Shown: positions 13,584 to 22,658, counted from the first letter of the stretch. The stretch: 64,000 nucleotides of DNA from Nannocystis sp. RBIL2 (GCF_026626745.1 NZ_JAPNJW010000002.1:4550151-4614150), one strand, 5' to 3'. A program made the numbers and translations. The notes: generated by a model not told the origin, from the sequence alone.

Positions 13584-15308
13584 ATGATCGGAAGCACCGC
13601 CACCGAACGCCTGAGCATCCCCAAGGCCCGGACGGGGATCAACGGCCTCGACGACATCACCGGGGGCGGGTTGCCGCGGGGGCGGCCGACGCTCGTGTGC
13701 GGCAGCGCCGGCTGCGGCAAGACGCTGATGGCGATGGAGTTCCTGGTCCGCGGCGCGACCGAGTTCGACGAGCCCGGCGTGTTCTTCGCCTTCGAGGAGA
13801 CGCCCGACGACCTGACCGCCAACGTGCGCTCGCTCGGCTTCGACCTCGAGGACCTGGCCGCGCGCGACAAGCTGGCGGTCGAGCACATCCACGTCGAGCG
13901 CAGCGAGATCGAGGAGGCCGGCGAGTTCGACCTTGAGGGCCTGTTCATCCGCCTGGGCCTGGCGATCGACACCATCGGCGCCAAGCGCGTCGTGCTCGAC
14001 ACGCTCGAGACCCTGTTCGGCGGCTTCGACAACGAGGCGATCCTGCGCTCCGAGCTGCGGCGGCTGTTCCGCTGGCTCAAGGACCGGGGCGTCACCGCCG
14101 TCATCACCGCCGAGCGCGGCGACGGCACCCTCACCCGCCAGGGCCTCGAGGAGTACGTGTCGGACTGCGTGATCCAGCTCGACCACCGCATGCACGACCA
14201 GGTGTCGACGCGGCGGCTGCGGATCATCAAGTACCGCGGCACCCACCACGGCACCAACGAGTACCCGTTCCTCATCGACAGCGACGGCTTCTCGGTGCTG
14301 CCGCTGAGCTCGCTCAAGCTCGACCACGTCGCCTCGACCGAGCGCGTGTCGACCGGCATCGAGCGGCTCGATACCATGCTCGCCGGCGGCGTGTACCGCG
14401 GCACCAGCGTGCTGCTGTCGGGCACCGCCGGCACCGGCAAGTCGAGCATCGCCGCCCACATGGCCGCCGCCTGCTGCCAGCGCGGCGAGCGCTGCCTCTA
14501 CTACTCGTTCGAGGAGTCGCCGCAGCAGGTGCTCCGCAACATGCGGTCGATCGGCCTCGACCTCGCGCCCTGGTTCGCCAACGGGATGCTCCACTTCGTC
14601 TCGACGCGCCCCACCTTTCACGGGCTCGAGATGCACCTGGCGACGATGTTCAAGCACATCCGCGAGTTCGACCCGCAGCTCGTCTGCATCGACCCGATCA
14701 GCAACTTTGTCGCCGTCGGCACCGCGGGCGAGGCCCACGCCATGCTGCTGCGCCTGGTCGACTACCTCAAGAGCCGCCAGACCACCGCGGTGTTCGTCAG
14801 CCTGGTCAGCGGCGGCAAGGGGTTCCTCGAGGCCACCGAGCAGAACGTCTCGTCGCTGATCGACACGTGGATCCTCCTGCGCGACGTCGAGCTGGGCGGC
14901 GAGCGCAACCGCGGCCTCCACGTCCTGAAGTCGCGCGGCACAGCCCACTCCAACCAGGTCCGCGAGTTCGTACTCACCAGCCACGGCGTCGAGCTGCGCG
15001 ACGTCTACGTCGGCCCCGAGGGCGTGCTGACCGGCTCGATGCGCCTGGCCCAGGAGGCCAAGGAGCGCGAGGCCGCCGAGGCCCGCCGCCAGGCCATCGC
15101 GCGCAAGCGGCGGGAGATCGAGCGCAGGCGCCAGGCGCTCAGCGCTCAGATCGCCGCGCTGCGGGCCGAGGCCGAGAGCGAGGAGCTCGAGCTCGAGCTC
15201 TTGCTGTCCGCAGAGGAGGCCGTCGACCGACGGCTGTCCGACGACCGCCTCGGCATGGCCCAGAGTCGCCGCGCCGAAGGTGACAAAGAAGAGGAGGAGA
15301 CGGCATGA
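13584..15308 (+). CDS. kaiC: KaiC-like double-domain ATPase/kinase
   Basis: 574 residues from ATG 13584. An upstream in-frame TTG at 13542 is possible; no good ribosome-binding site decides it. Two RecA-like KaiC domains are present. CI has Walker A GSAGCGKT (40-47) and FAFEE catalytic glutamates. CII has GTAGTGKS (280-287) and YSFEE. The CII phosphosite region reads E-Q-N-V-S-S-L-I-D-T, aligning with the cyanobacterial E-A-H-I-S-T-I-T-D-T. Thus Ser431 is kept and Thr432 becomes Ser (here Ser423/Ser424). The segment R-E-F-V-L-T-S-H-G matches KaiC's C-terminal R-E-F-M-I. A charged coiled coil of about 70 residues follows in place of the short KaiC A-loop tail. Its stop overlaps the kaiB start (ATGA). 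No kaiA is present, as is usual outside cyanobacteria. Confidence 0.93.
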   Translation: MIGSTATERLSIPKARTGINGLDDITGGGLPRGRPTLVCGSAGCGKTLMAMEFLVRGATEFDEPGVFFAFEETPDDLTANVRSLGFDLEDLAARDKLAVEHIHVERSEIEEAGEFDLEGLFIRLGLAIDTIGAKRVVLDTLETLFGGFDNEAILRSELRRLFRWLKDRGVTAVITAERGDGTLTRQGLEEYVSDCVIQLDHRMHDQVSTRRLRIIKYRGTHHGTNEYPFLIDSDGFSVLPLSSLKLDHVASTERVSTGIERLDTMLAGGVYRGTSVLLSGTAGTGKSSIAAHMAAACCQRGERCLYYSFEESPQQVLRNMRSIGLDLAPWFANGMLHFVSTRPTFHGLEMHLATMFKHIREFDPQLVCIDPISNFVAVGTAGEAHAMLLRLVDYLKSRQTTAVFVSLVSGGKGFLEATEQNVSSLIDTWILLRDVELGGERNRGLHVLKSRGTAHSNQVREFVLTSHGVELRDVYVGPEGVLTGSMRLAQEAKEREAAEARRQAIARKRREIERRRQALSAQIAALRAEAESEELELELLLSAEEAVDRRLSDDRLGMAQSRRAEGDKEEEETA

Positions 15309-15628
15309 ACAGCGAGCACGAGGTACGCCCGGGGTCCCCTGACCCTGATGTGTGGGAGCTGCGGCTGTACGTGGCCGGTCAGACCCCAAAATCGATGCAA
15401 GCGCTGCAGAACCTCCAGAGGATCTGCGAGGAGCACCTGGCCGGCCGCTACCGGATCGAGGTCATCGACTTGCACAAACACCCGAAGCTGGCCAAGCAAG
15501 ACGAGATCGTCGCCATCCCGACGCTCGTCCGCAAGCTGCCCGACCCGATCCGCCGCGTCATCGGCGACCTGTCGAACCTCGAGAAGGCGCTGGTCGGCCT
15601 GCAGCTGGTGCCTGCTTCCACGCCATGA
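15305..15628 (+). CDS. kaiB: KaiB-like protein
   Basis: 107 residues, with an ATGA overlap on kaiC, so translationally coupled. The thioredoxin-like KaiB fold is recognisable: W-E-L-R-L-Y-V-A-G-Q-T-P-K-S, then A-L-Q-N-L, then Y-R-I-E-V-I-D-L, then the conserved I-V-A-I-P-T-L-V-R-K-L-P-D-P-I-R-R and I-G-D-L-S. KaiB changes fold and binds the CI ring of KaiC. In non-cyanobacteria KaiBC pairs are linked to stress responses or hourglass-type timers. The hybrid kinase 142 bases downstream is a candidate output. Confidence 0.95.
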   Translation: MNSEHEVRPGSPDPDVWELRLYVAGQTPKSMQALQNLQRICEEHLAGRYRIEVIDLHKHPKLAKQDEIVAIPTLVRKLPDPIRRVIGDLSNLEKALVGLQLVPASTP

Positions 15629-15652
15629 CCCATCGCCTCACCGCCCCACCCG

Positions 15653-15745
15653 CTCGCGCCTGTCCCTCCGACCAGGCACGCCGCGCCCGCCCCGCCGCGG
15701 GCGTCTGCACGAACACCTGTCTCTTCGGCCAGCTCCCTCGTCCCC
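15653..15745. repeat. Two degenerate TGTCCC/TTCGG elements after kaiB
   Basis: CCTGTCCCTCCGACCAGG (15660) and ACCTGTCTCTTCGGCCAG (about 15715) resemble the palindrome family found at gene ends elsewhere in the window, but with mismatches in the stem. They lie between kaiB and the downstream kinase. Confidence 0.3.
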
Positions 15746-15770
15746 GCCGGCGGGCCGCGGGGGTTACGCC

Positions 15771-17813
15771 GTGAGCGACGCCCTCGCCGCCGCCCAGCGC
15801 GAGCTCGAGGAGCTGCGCATCCGCCTCGCCGAGGCCCAGGAGACCATCCGCGCGATCCAGGGCGGCGAGGTCGACGCCCTCATCATCAGCCACGCCGAGG
15901 ACGCCGAGCCGCCGCGCGTGTTCACCCTCGACGCCGCCGACAAGCCCTACCGGCTGCTCGTCGATCAGATGCACCACGCCTCCGCCGCGCTGACGATCGA
16001 CGGCGTCGTGCTCGCCTGCAACACGCAGTTCGCGCGCCTCTTGCGCCGCGAGCGGCAGGCGATCCTCGGCCAGCCGCTGCAGCAGCACATCGACCCGCCG
16101 GGCCTGCCGGTGTTCGAGGCGCTGCTGCGCGACGGCCTGGCCGCGCTGACCGAGAGCGAAGTGATGCTGCGGCGCGCCGACGGCGAGCGCCTGCCGATCG
16201 TCCTCGGCGTGCGGGCGCTGCACGAGGGCGTCGCCGGCGTGTGTCTGCTGGTCGTCGACCTCAGCGAGCAGAAGCGGCGCGAGCGGCTGATCGCCGACGA
16301 GGCGACCGCGCGGGCGATCCTCGAGCAGGTCGCCGACGCAGTGGTCGTGTGCGACATCGAGGGCACCGTCCTGCGCGCGAGCCGGGCGGCGCACGACCTG
16401 TGCGGCGCCAACCCGTTGTTCCAGCGGTTCCAGCAGGTGTTCGCGCTGTCGCGCCACGACGCCCCCGGCAAGCGCGTCGACCTCGACGCGGTGTGGCGCG
16501 GCGAGCCGCTGCGCGGCCTCGAGGTCAGCTTCGACCGGCCCGGCGGCAAGCGAGCCGAGCTGATGCTGGGCGCCGGTCCGCTGGTGGTCGCCGGCGGCGA
16601 GCGGCTCGGGGTGGTGATCACGCTGACCGACATCACCTCCCTGCGCGAGGCCGAGGACGAGCTGCGGCGGCGCGCGAGCGAGCTCCAGGCCGTCGACCGC
16701 CGCAAGGACGAGTTCCTGGCGATGCTGGCCCACGAGCTGCGCAACCCGCTGTCGCCGATCCAGTCGTCGCTCGAGATCATGAACCTGCAGGCGCTCGACG
16801 ACCCGCTGGCCAATCAATGCCGCGACGTCATCGAGCGCCAGGTCCAGCAGCTCACGCGGTTGGTCGACGACCTGCTCGAGGTGTCGCGCATCAACACCGG
16901 CAAGATCCAGCTGCAGATGGAGCGCATCGACCTCGGCGCCGCGGTGCTGCGCGGCATCGAGACCAGCCGCCCGGCGGTCGACGCCAAGCGTCACCGGCTC
17001 CAATTCGCCTGTCCGCCCGAGCCGGTGTGGGTGCGCGCCGATGCGACCCGGATCGCCCAGGTCATCGGCAACCTCGTCAACAACGCCGCCAAGTACACCG
17101 AGATCGGCGGCGAGATCGGCGTGCGCCTCGAGTACGAGGACGGCCGCGCCGTCGTCCGCGTGCGCGACAGCGGGATCGGCATCCCGCAGGAGATGCTGGC
17201 CGAGGTGTTCGACCTGTTCACGCAGGTCCACCGCTCGCTCGACCGCTCGCAGGGCGGCCTCGGCATCGGCCTCGCGCTGGTCAAGCGGCTGGTCACCATC
17301 CACGGCGGCCAGGCCGAGGCGCACAGCGACGGCCCCGGGCTCGGCAGCGAGTTCGTGGTCCGGCTGCCGCTGTGGAACGGCGAGCGCGCCGGGCCCGAGG
17401 CGCCGCGCGTCGACAAGGCCGCGGCCGCGGGTCCGAGCCTGCGCGTGCTCGTCATCGACGACAACCGCGACGCCGCCGAGCTCCTGGCGGCCCTGCTCGG
17501 CATGCTCGGCCACAAGGTCCAGACCGCCGCCGACGGCCCGAGCGGGATCGCCACGGCGCTCGCCTTCGTGCCGCAGCTGGTGCTGTGCGACATCGGCCTG
17601 CCGCTGCTCGACGGCTACGGCGTGGTCTCCGACCTGCGGACCCGCCCGGAGTTCGCCGAGACCCGCTTCGTCGCCCTCACCGGCTACGGCCGCACCGAGG
17701 ACCGCCAGCGCTCGCAAGCCAGCGGCTTCCACGCCCACCTGATCAAGCCGGTCGGCCTCGCCAAGCTCAAGACGCTGCTGCGCCCCCCGCAGGCCGGCGA
17801 ATTCGAGACATGA
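15771..17813 (+). CDS. PAS-PAS hybrid histidine kinase, linked to kaiBC
   Basis: 680 residues from GTG 15771, behind a G-rich run; the frame is open further upstream but domain homology begins here. A short coiled coil opens with the characteristic I-R-A-I-Q-G-G-E-V-D-A-L-I-I. It is followed by a PAS domain (about 55-170), a second PAS-like region (about 180-300), HisKA with LAHELRNPL (His321), HATPase (NLVNNAAKYT, DSGIGI, GGLGIGLAL) and a C-terminal receiver (VLVIDDNRDA, Asp607 in LCDIGLP). No membrane segment. The order kaiC-kaiB-HK suggests that KaiC state feeds into this kinase, as in other KaiBC-HK clusters. That is inference from position. It converges on a minus-strand kinase across the 11-unit repeat array. 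Confidence 0.92.
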   Translation: MSDALAAAQRELEELRIRLAEAQETIRAIQGGEVDALIISHAEDAEPPRVFTLDAADKPYRLLVDQMHHASAALTIDGVVLACNTQFARLLRRERQAILGQPLQQHIDPPGLPVFEALLRDGLAALTESEVMLRRADGERLPIVLGVRALHEGVAGVCLLVVDLSEQKRRERLIADEATARAILEQVADAVVVCDIEGTVLRASRAAHDLCGANPLFQRFQQVFALSRHDAPGKRVDLDAVWRGEPLRGLEVSFDRPGGKRAELMLGAGPLVVAGGERLGVVITLTDITSLREAEDELRRRASELQAVDRRKDEFLAMLAHELRNPLSPIQSSLEIMNLQALDDPLANQCRDVIERQVQQLTRLVDDLLEVSRINTGKIQLQMERIDLGAAVLRGIETSRPAVDAKRHRLQFACPPEPVWVRADATRIAQVIGNLVNNAAKYTEIGGEIGVRLEYEDGRAVVRVRDSGIGIPQEMLAEVFDLFTQVHRSLDRSQGGLGIGLALVKRLVTIHGGQAEAHSDGPGLGSEFVVRLPLWNGERAGPEAPRVDKAAAAGPSLRVLVIDDNRDAAELLAALLGMLGHKVQTAADGPSGIATALAFVPQLVLCDIGLPLLDGYGVVSDLRTRPEFAETRFVALTGYGRTEDRQRSQASGFHAHLIKPVGLAKLKTLLRPPQAGEFET

Positions 17814-17885
17814 CCGCTCGGCCAGCCGAGCCCGCCCGCGGCCAGACCATACGCCCCGAACCGGGCGGACTCGACCGCCCGGGCG

Positions 17886-18360
17886 CCTGACCGTTCGGAC
17901 AGCCGCTCGCCCGGCCCTACGTGACCGTTGGGACAGCCGAGCGCGTCCTGCTCGCCCGCGGCGAGACCTGCCCCTTCGGACAGCCGCCGGCGACCTGGCC
18001 CATGTTCATACATGACCCTTCGGACAGCCTAGTCCACCTCGCTCGCCCCGCGACGAACATGCCCTTTAGGACAGACGATCGTCCTCGACCATCCGCAGCT
18101 CGCGATGGGCCCCTTCGGATATTCGCGCCCGCCTCGCTCGGCGACGACGCTACCTGCCCCTTCGGACAGCCGAGCGGCCTCGACCATCCGCCGGTCACGA
18201 CATACCCCTTCGGACAGCCGAGTCCGCCTCGCCCGCCCGCCCGCCATACCTGCCCCTTCGGACAGCCGAGCCCGCCTCGTCCGCGAGCCATACCTGCCCC
18301 TTCGGACAGCCGAACCCGCCTCGTTCGCCGCCGCGCGACCTGCCCCTTCGGACAGCCGAG
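17886..18360. repeat. 11-unit array of CTTCGGACAG elements, ~46-bp period
   Basis: Eleven copies of a core of about 22 bases, best form CCTGCCCCTTCGGACAGCCG, have their cores at about 17890, 17924, 17968, 18013, 18060, 18107, 18154, 18203, 18249, 18293 and 18340. The steps are 34, then 44-49 bases. Spacers of about 24 bases partly share the string CCCGCCTCG, so this is a degenerate tandem repeat and not a CRISPR. Units 5 and 6 are the most decayed. Read on the minus strand each good unit folds as CUGUCC-GAAG-GGGCAG with one G-U pair. The plus strand has a C-A mismatch at that place. The array ends five bases before the stop of the minus-strand kinase, so it sits in that gene's 3' region. Confidence 0.85.
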
Positions 18361-18365
18361 CGGCC

Positions 18366-19361
18366 TCACCCACCCGGCGCGGTCGCTACGGGCAGCCCGA
18401 TGGCGAGGGTCATGCCGCCGCCGGCCGGCGACGGCTCGTGCCACAGCCGGCCGCCGTGGGCTTCGACGATGCTGCGGGCCACGAACAGCTCGGTCGTGGT
18501 CCGGCGGCGGGCCAGGGACGGCCGGCCGAGGTCGGCGATCACGTCGCTCACCCGCAGCACGATCTCCCCGCCGGCCACCTCGCCGCGCAGCGTCACCGCC
18601 CGGTCCCCGCCGGCGGCCCGCAGCGCCGACTGCAGCGCGCTGCCGACGGCCCGGACCAGGCGCTCGTGATCGCCGAGCACCGACGCCTCGCCCAGCTGCA
18701 GCGATTGCTCGATCCGCACCTTCCGCGCCGACGTCGACGACGCCCGGCCCACCGCCTCCGTCACCAGCTCCACCATGTCGAGCGGCGTCCGCTCGAGCAG
18801 CTCCGGGCTCCCGCGCAGGTCCGCCACCTCGTGCAGCCCGCGCGTCACGTCCTGCAGCCGTTGCGACGCGCTCTGAAGCATCTCGCTCACCATCTCCTGC
18901 TCCGGCGAGCCGCCGCCGAGCCCGGTGAGGTAATCGCGGCACAGGCAGATGTTCATCAGCGGGTTGCTGATGTCGTGGGCCACCATCTCCAGCAGCTGGG
19001 CCTCGCGCTCGCGCAGCAGCGTCGCCATGGCGGCCGCGTACTGGCGGTCGAGCAGCTCGTGCAGCGCCTCGCCGACCTCGCCCTCGCGATCGGCCGGGTC
19101 GAGGTGTCCCGCGACGGCCCGGCGCAGCGTCGCGAACTCGCGGGCGAGCGCCTCGGGCCCGGCGTCTTCGCGCGCGCGCCCGGCTCCGTGACCGCTGGCG
19201 GCGTCGGCCGGGGCCGCCTCGTCGGTCGCTTCCAGCAGCTCGGCCAGCTCTTCCACCAGCATCTCGGCGCCGTCGAACAGCTCGACGAACGCGGGCAGGC
19301 GCTCGCGCAGGCGAAGCGCGGCGTGGGCTCGGGACGAAGGGGGAGACAGCCGGTCCGGCAT
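18366..19361 (-). CDS. Soluble sensor histidine kinase
   Basis: 331 residues. The first 120 residues are mostly helical and include a stretch rich in Ala, Asp and Gly (about 45-70). HisKA has M-V-A-H-D-I-S-N-P-L-M-N (His129), with His-Asp instead of the usual His-Glu. The HATPase region is weak: the N box reads V-G-S-A-L-Q-S-A-L and the D box R-V-S-D-V-I-A-D, so ATP binding may be degenerate. A Gly-rich end (E-P-S-P-A-G-G-G-M-T-L) is present. There are no membrane segments. No strong ribosome-binding site precedes the ATG at 19361. The membrane protein at 19725-20345 lies upstream on the same strand. Downstream is the 11-unit repeat array. Confidence 0.8.
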   Translation of the reverse strand: MPDRLSPPSSRAHAALRLRERLPAFVELFDGAEMLVEELAELLEATDEAAPADAASGHGAGRAREDAGPEALAREFATLRRAVAGHLDPADREGEVGEALHELLDRQYAAAMATLLREREAQLLEMVAHDISNPLMNICLCRDYLTGLGGGSPEQEMVSEMLQSASQRLQDVTRGLHEVADLRGSPELLERTPLDMVELVTEAVGRASSTSARKVRIEQSLQLGEASVLGDHERLVRAVGSALQSALRAAGGDRAVTLRGEVAGGEIVLRVSDVIADLGRPSLARRRTTTELFVARSIVEAHGGRLWHEPSPAGGGMTLAIGLPVATAPGG

Positions 19362-19724
19362 CGTCGGCCGCGCAATATGGCACAGACGCGACTGGCGCGT
19401 GAAGCTCCGCGCCGCCGTCCGCGCCGCGCACAGCCCGTCAATTCCCCCGCCACGACAGGTCTGCGCCGGTGATTTTCGCGCGATCGTCGAGTTCGTCGCC
19501 GACTCACGTCGCTACGCGATCGTCTGCGACGGCGCCGATCCGCGAAGTCCCCACCCTCCGCGCCGCGCCACCACGACCGAGCGCTCGCCGCGTCGTCTTC
19601 ATCCGAGCATCCGTCGTCATCCGCTGCCCACGCGCCGCGTTCGTCGCATATGTCCCAAAAGCCAGGCACTCCGTCCCCTCGGAGTAACCCCTGACGCGGC
19701 GAAAACACGCCGAGGCCGGAGGAA
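19362..19724. other. Intergenic region, nothing recognised
   Basis: About 360 bases between two minus-strand genes. Open frames here are Arg/Ser/Pro-rich and unlike the neighbouring proteins. No promoter, RNA gene or repeat was recognised. Confidence 0.4.
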
Positions 19725-20345
19725 TCACCCGCCGGTTTCGCTGCGGACCGACGGCGGGACGTCGAGCTCGAGCGGCACGCCCAGCCGCGCCGCCAGCAGC
19801 GCGGCCGCCTCGCTAGCCGCCGCCTCGCGCGTCGACTCGCCGGGCGGGTCGAGGCGCAGCGACCAGAGCGCGACCGTCCGCGCGTAGGTCCGCACCTCGA
19901 GTGCGAGCCAGCGGCTGACGTCGCCGTGCTTCGTCACCTCCTCGGTGCTGCGCGCGACGATCGCCACCGGCCCCAGCACCGGCTCGCTGATCCGGCGCAC
20001 CGCCCCGCGGTACACCAGCTCGAGCTCGCCGCGGACGACCACGACGCGCCGCGGCCCCTCGAAGAGGAACCCGAACAGCGCCACCCGCAGGATGATGTAC
20101 AGGGTGACGCCGTACGTGAGCCCCTGCAGCACGACGCCCAGCGAGTCGGCGTGCGTCAGCATCACGTACGCGATCAGCACTTCCAGGCCGACGAGCAGCA
20201 GCACCAGCGAATACAGGCCGACGCGGAGCGCCCACTCCGAGCGGCTCCGGCCGCGCGACAGCACCAGCCGCGCCCCGTCGTCGACCTCGACGACGAAGGG
20301 CCGAAACGGATCGCCTGCAGTCGCCTCGCTCAAGACCTCCACCAT
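19725..20345 (-). CDS. Small membrane protein, unknown family
   Basis: About 206 residues from ATG 20345, chosen because upstream codons are Arg-rich and non-protein-like; no clear ribosome-binding site is visible. Two hydrophobic helices occur: residues about 44-66 (G-L-Y-S-L-V-L-L-L-V-G-L-E-V-L-I) and 77-100 (G-L-T-Y-G-V-T-L-Y-I-I-L-R-V-A-L-F-G-F). They are followed by a soluble C-terminal half containing E-L-V-Y-R-G-A-V-R-R and a Thr/Arg-rich strand region. It resembles small PH-like membrane proteins in outline only. Both this gene and the kinase at 18366 read leftward, 363 bases apart. Confidence 0.7.
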   Translation of the reverse strand: MVEVLSEATAGDPFRPFVVEVDDGARLVLSRGRSRSEWALRVGLYSLVLLLVGLEVLIAYVMLTHADSLGVVLQGLTYGVTLYIILRVALFGFLFEGPRRVVVVRGELELVYRGAVRRISEPVLGPVAIVARSTEEVTKHGDVSRWLALEVRTYARTVALWSLRLDPPGESTREAAASEAAALLAARLGVPLELDVPPSVRSETGG

Positions 20346-20935
20346 ACCGCAGCCGAGCCCGCCGCCGCCGCGCGCAGACTCGCGCGCTCGTGCAGGTATC
20401 CCACACCGACGACGCCACGCCCTGCGGCCGCGCCCGCGCGTCGCGCTCGCCGTCGTCGTGACGCTCGGCACCGGCTGCAGGTCCGGCCGTGGTCGTCTCA
20501 CCGAGGTTGCAGGTACACCGGCCCCTCGCGCGATCGACCCCTCGTACCTGGGCTCGCTGCGCGTGCGCTCGCGATCGTGAGTCCGCGACGATCGTGACAG
20601 CGGGCCCGCATGTCCCTTCGGCCACCTGTGCGAACCTCGCCGACGTCTCCGACCGATCGCCGCGCCCCGGCCGCGCGAGCTCTTTCCGCGCTGCGAGGCG
20701 TCAGCGGCCGGCGCCGCGTCCGCCCGCGCGTGCGTGCGGCATGAACGCCGACCGCCTGACCGAACTCAGCCACAGCGATCCGATGCGACACTCGCGATGC
20801 ACCTCGCACCGCAGCTCCCGAAGCGTGGTTCGTCCACCGTTCACCGCGAGGGGCTCGCGCGGGTGGGCGACGACCTCACGACAGCAGTCGACGACGTTGC
20901 GAGGCGACGCGGGACCTACGACACTGACGATCAGC
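20346..20935. other. Divergent intergenic region
   Basis: About 590 bases between the membrane-protein gene and the PAS hybrid kinase. It contains one degenerate palindrome-family element (CATGTCCCTTCGGCCAC at 20609). The kinase frame stays open through part of it but shows no domain. No promoter was identified with confidence. Confidence 0.4.
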
Positions 20936-22483
20936 ATGCACGATCCCAGCAGTATGGATCAGCTCGAGCAGCTGGAGGCATCGCGCGCCCGTCTGGCCGC
21001 GATCGTCGACAACTCGCACGACGCCATCGTCAGCAAGACGCTCGACGGCATGATCACCTCGTGGAACTCGGCGGCCGAGCGGATCTTCGGCTACACGGCC
21101 GCGGAGGCGATCGGCCGGCCGGTGACCCTCATCATCCCCGAGGACCGGATCGAAGAGGAGAAGATGGTGCTGTCCAAGATCCGGGCCGGCCAGCTCGTCG
21201 ATCACTTCGAGACGGTGCGGCGGCGCAAGGACGGCCAGCTCGTCGCCATCTCGCTGACGGTCTCGCCGATCAAGGACCGCACCGGGCGCATCATCGGCGC
21301 CTCGAAGATCGCCCGCGACATCACCGAGAACGCCCGCGCCGAGCGCGAGCGGGCCCAGCTCTTCCTCGACCTCCAGCGCGCCAACCAGGCCAAGGACGAA
21401 TTCTTGGCCATGCTCGGCCACGAGCTGCGAAACCCGCTCAACGTCATCACCATGGCGCTCGACGTGCTCCAGCAGGAGCCGTCCGAGTCGGGGCGGGCGC
21501 GGGCCATCATCGCCCAGCAGGCCACGCACCTGAAGCACCTGGTCGACGACCTGCTCGAGGTCGGCCGCGTCGTGGCCGGCAAGATCCGCCTCGACCTCCA
21601 GACCGTCGACCTCGGCGAGCTCGCCCGCGACCACGTCGCCTCGCTGCGCACCGCCGGCAAGTTCCTCCTTCACGGCGTCACCTGCGAGACCCACCCCGCG
21701 CTGGTCCAGGCCGACCCGCAGCGGCTGCGGCAGATCCTCGACAACCTGATCGGCAACGCCCTCAAGTTCACCCCGACCGACGGCACGATCGCCGTCCGCG
21801 TCGACGTCTCCGACGACATCGTCGCCCTCGAGGTCAGCGACAGCGGCATCGGCATGAGCCCCGAGCTGCTGCGCAACGCCTTCGACCTGTTCGTCCAGGG
21901 CCACCGCGACGCCCATCGCGCCGAGGGCGGCCTCGGCCTCGGCCTCACCCTCGTGCGCCAGCTGGTCGAGCTCCACCACGGCTCGGTCGAGGCCTTCAGC
22001 CAGGGCGAGCACCAGGGCAGCCGCCTGCTGGTCCGCCTGCCGCGCCACGCTGCCAGCACGGTCGCGCGCCCGGCCGCGAAGCTCGCGCGCACCAAGGTGC
22101 CGCCGCAGCGGATCGTCGTCGTCGAGGACAACAAGGACGGGCGCGAGATGCTGCGCAAGCTGCTGGAGCTGTCGGGCCACGAGGTGGAGGAGGCGGCCGA
22201 CGGTCCGTCGGGGGTCGAGCGGATCTTGCAGTTCGCCCCGCGCATCGCGCTGATCGACATCGGCCTGCCCGGCTTCGACGGTCATGAAGTGGCGCGGCGC
22301 GTGCGGGCGCGCCAGTCGAGCGAGCGACCGCCGATCCTCGTCGCGCTCACCGGCTACGGGCTCGAGGCCGATCGCCAGGCCACCTTCGCCGCCGGCTTCG
22401 ACCACCACCTCACCAAGCCGGTCGGCCTCAAAGATCTGGCGAAGGTGTTCCACGCCCACGCGAACGACCTCGGCAGCGGGTGA
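20936..22483 (+). CDS. PAS hybrid histidine kinase
   Basis: 515 residues from ATG 20936; a second in-frame ATG at 20954 is possible. A typical PAS domain spans about 15-135 (AIVDNSHDAIVSKTLDG, W-N-S-A-A-E-R-I-F-G-Y, then S-P-I-K-D-R-T-G-R-I-I-G-A-S-K-I-A-R-D-I-T). HisKA has LGHELRNPL (His162). HATPase has NLIGNALKFTP, DSGIGM and GGLGLGLTL. A C-terminal receiver has IVVVEDNKDG and Asp441 in LIDIGLPGFDG. The protein is soluble. It has the same domain plan as the kaiBC-linked kinase, and both receivers share the G-L-P-x-x-D-G and T-G-Y-G motifs, so they are probably paralogues. It ends in a convergent junction that carries two perfect TGTCC-TTCG-GGACA palindromes. Confidence 0.92.
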   Translation: MHDPSSMDQLEQLEASRARLAAIVDNSHDAIVSKTLDGMITSWNSAAERIFGYTAAEAIGRPVTLIIPEDRIEEEKMVLSKIRAGQLVDHFETVRRRKDGQLVAISLTVSPIKDRTGRIIGASKIARDITENARAERERAQLFLDLQRANQAKDEFLAMLGHELRNPLNVITMALDVLQQEPSESGRARAIIAQQATHLKHLVDDLLEVGRVVAGKIRLDLQTVDLGELARDHVASLRTAGKFLLHGVTCETHPALVQADPQRLRQILDNLIGNALKFTPTDGTIAVRVDVSDDIVALEVSDSGIGMSPELLRNAFDLFVQGHRDAHRAEGGLGLGLTLVRQLVELHHGSVEAFSQGEHQGSRLLVRLPRHAASTVARPAAKLARTKVPPQRIVVVEDNKDGREMLRKLLELSGHEVEEAADGPSGVERILQFAPRIALIDIGLPGFDGHEVARRVRARQSSERPPILVALTGYGLEADRQATFAAGFDHHLTKPVGLKDLAKVFHAHANDLGSG

Positions 22484-22518
22484 GCCCGCGACTCGCTGCA
22501 CAGGGCACCGAGTCGACA

Positions 22519-22656
22519 TGTTTCGAGGGACATCATGACGCCATCTGCTCGCGCGACGGTGCGCCCAGACCGGCCGCAAAGACCCTCCTCGCCCGCGACT
22601 GTCCTTCGGGACATCCTCGATCGCCGCGACCCGCCACGAGCATGTCCTTCGGGACA
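22519..22656. terminator. Twin TGTCCTTCGGGACA palindromes at convergent junction
   Basis: Two identical 14-base elements TGTCCTTCGGGACA lie at 22600-22613 and 22643-22656, 43 bases apart. A degenerate third one (TGTTTCGAGGGACA) is at 22519. Each folds into a five-base-pair stem with a cUUCGg tetraloop, one of the most stable RNA loops known. No T-run follows. They lie between the ends of the PAS hybrid kinase (+) and the propeller protein (-), so a bidirectional 3'-end role is likely. Confidence 0.55.
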
Positions 22657-22658
22657 GC

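Noticed and set aside
17886..18360. CRISPR array
   Set aside because: The repeat is degenerate, spacers are related to one another and short, and no cas gene is nearby.
17917..18373. Minus-strand frames through the array with a repeated C-P-K-G-Q-V or L-S-E-G-A-G peptide
   Set aside because: The repeat unit is not a multiple of three, so the peptide changes frame from unit to unit. The DNA element is the repeat, not a protein.
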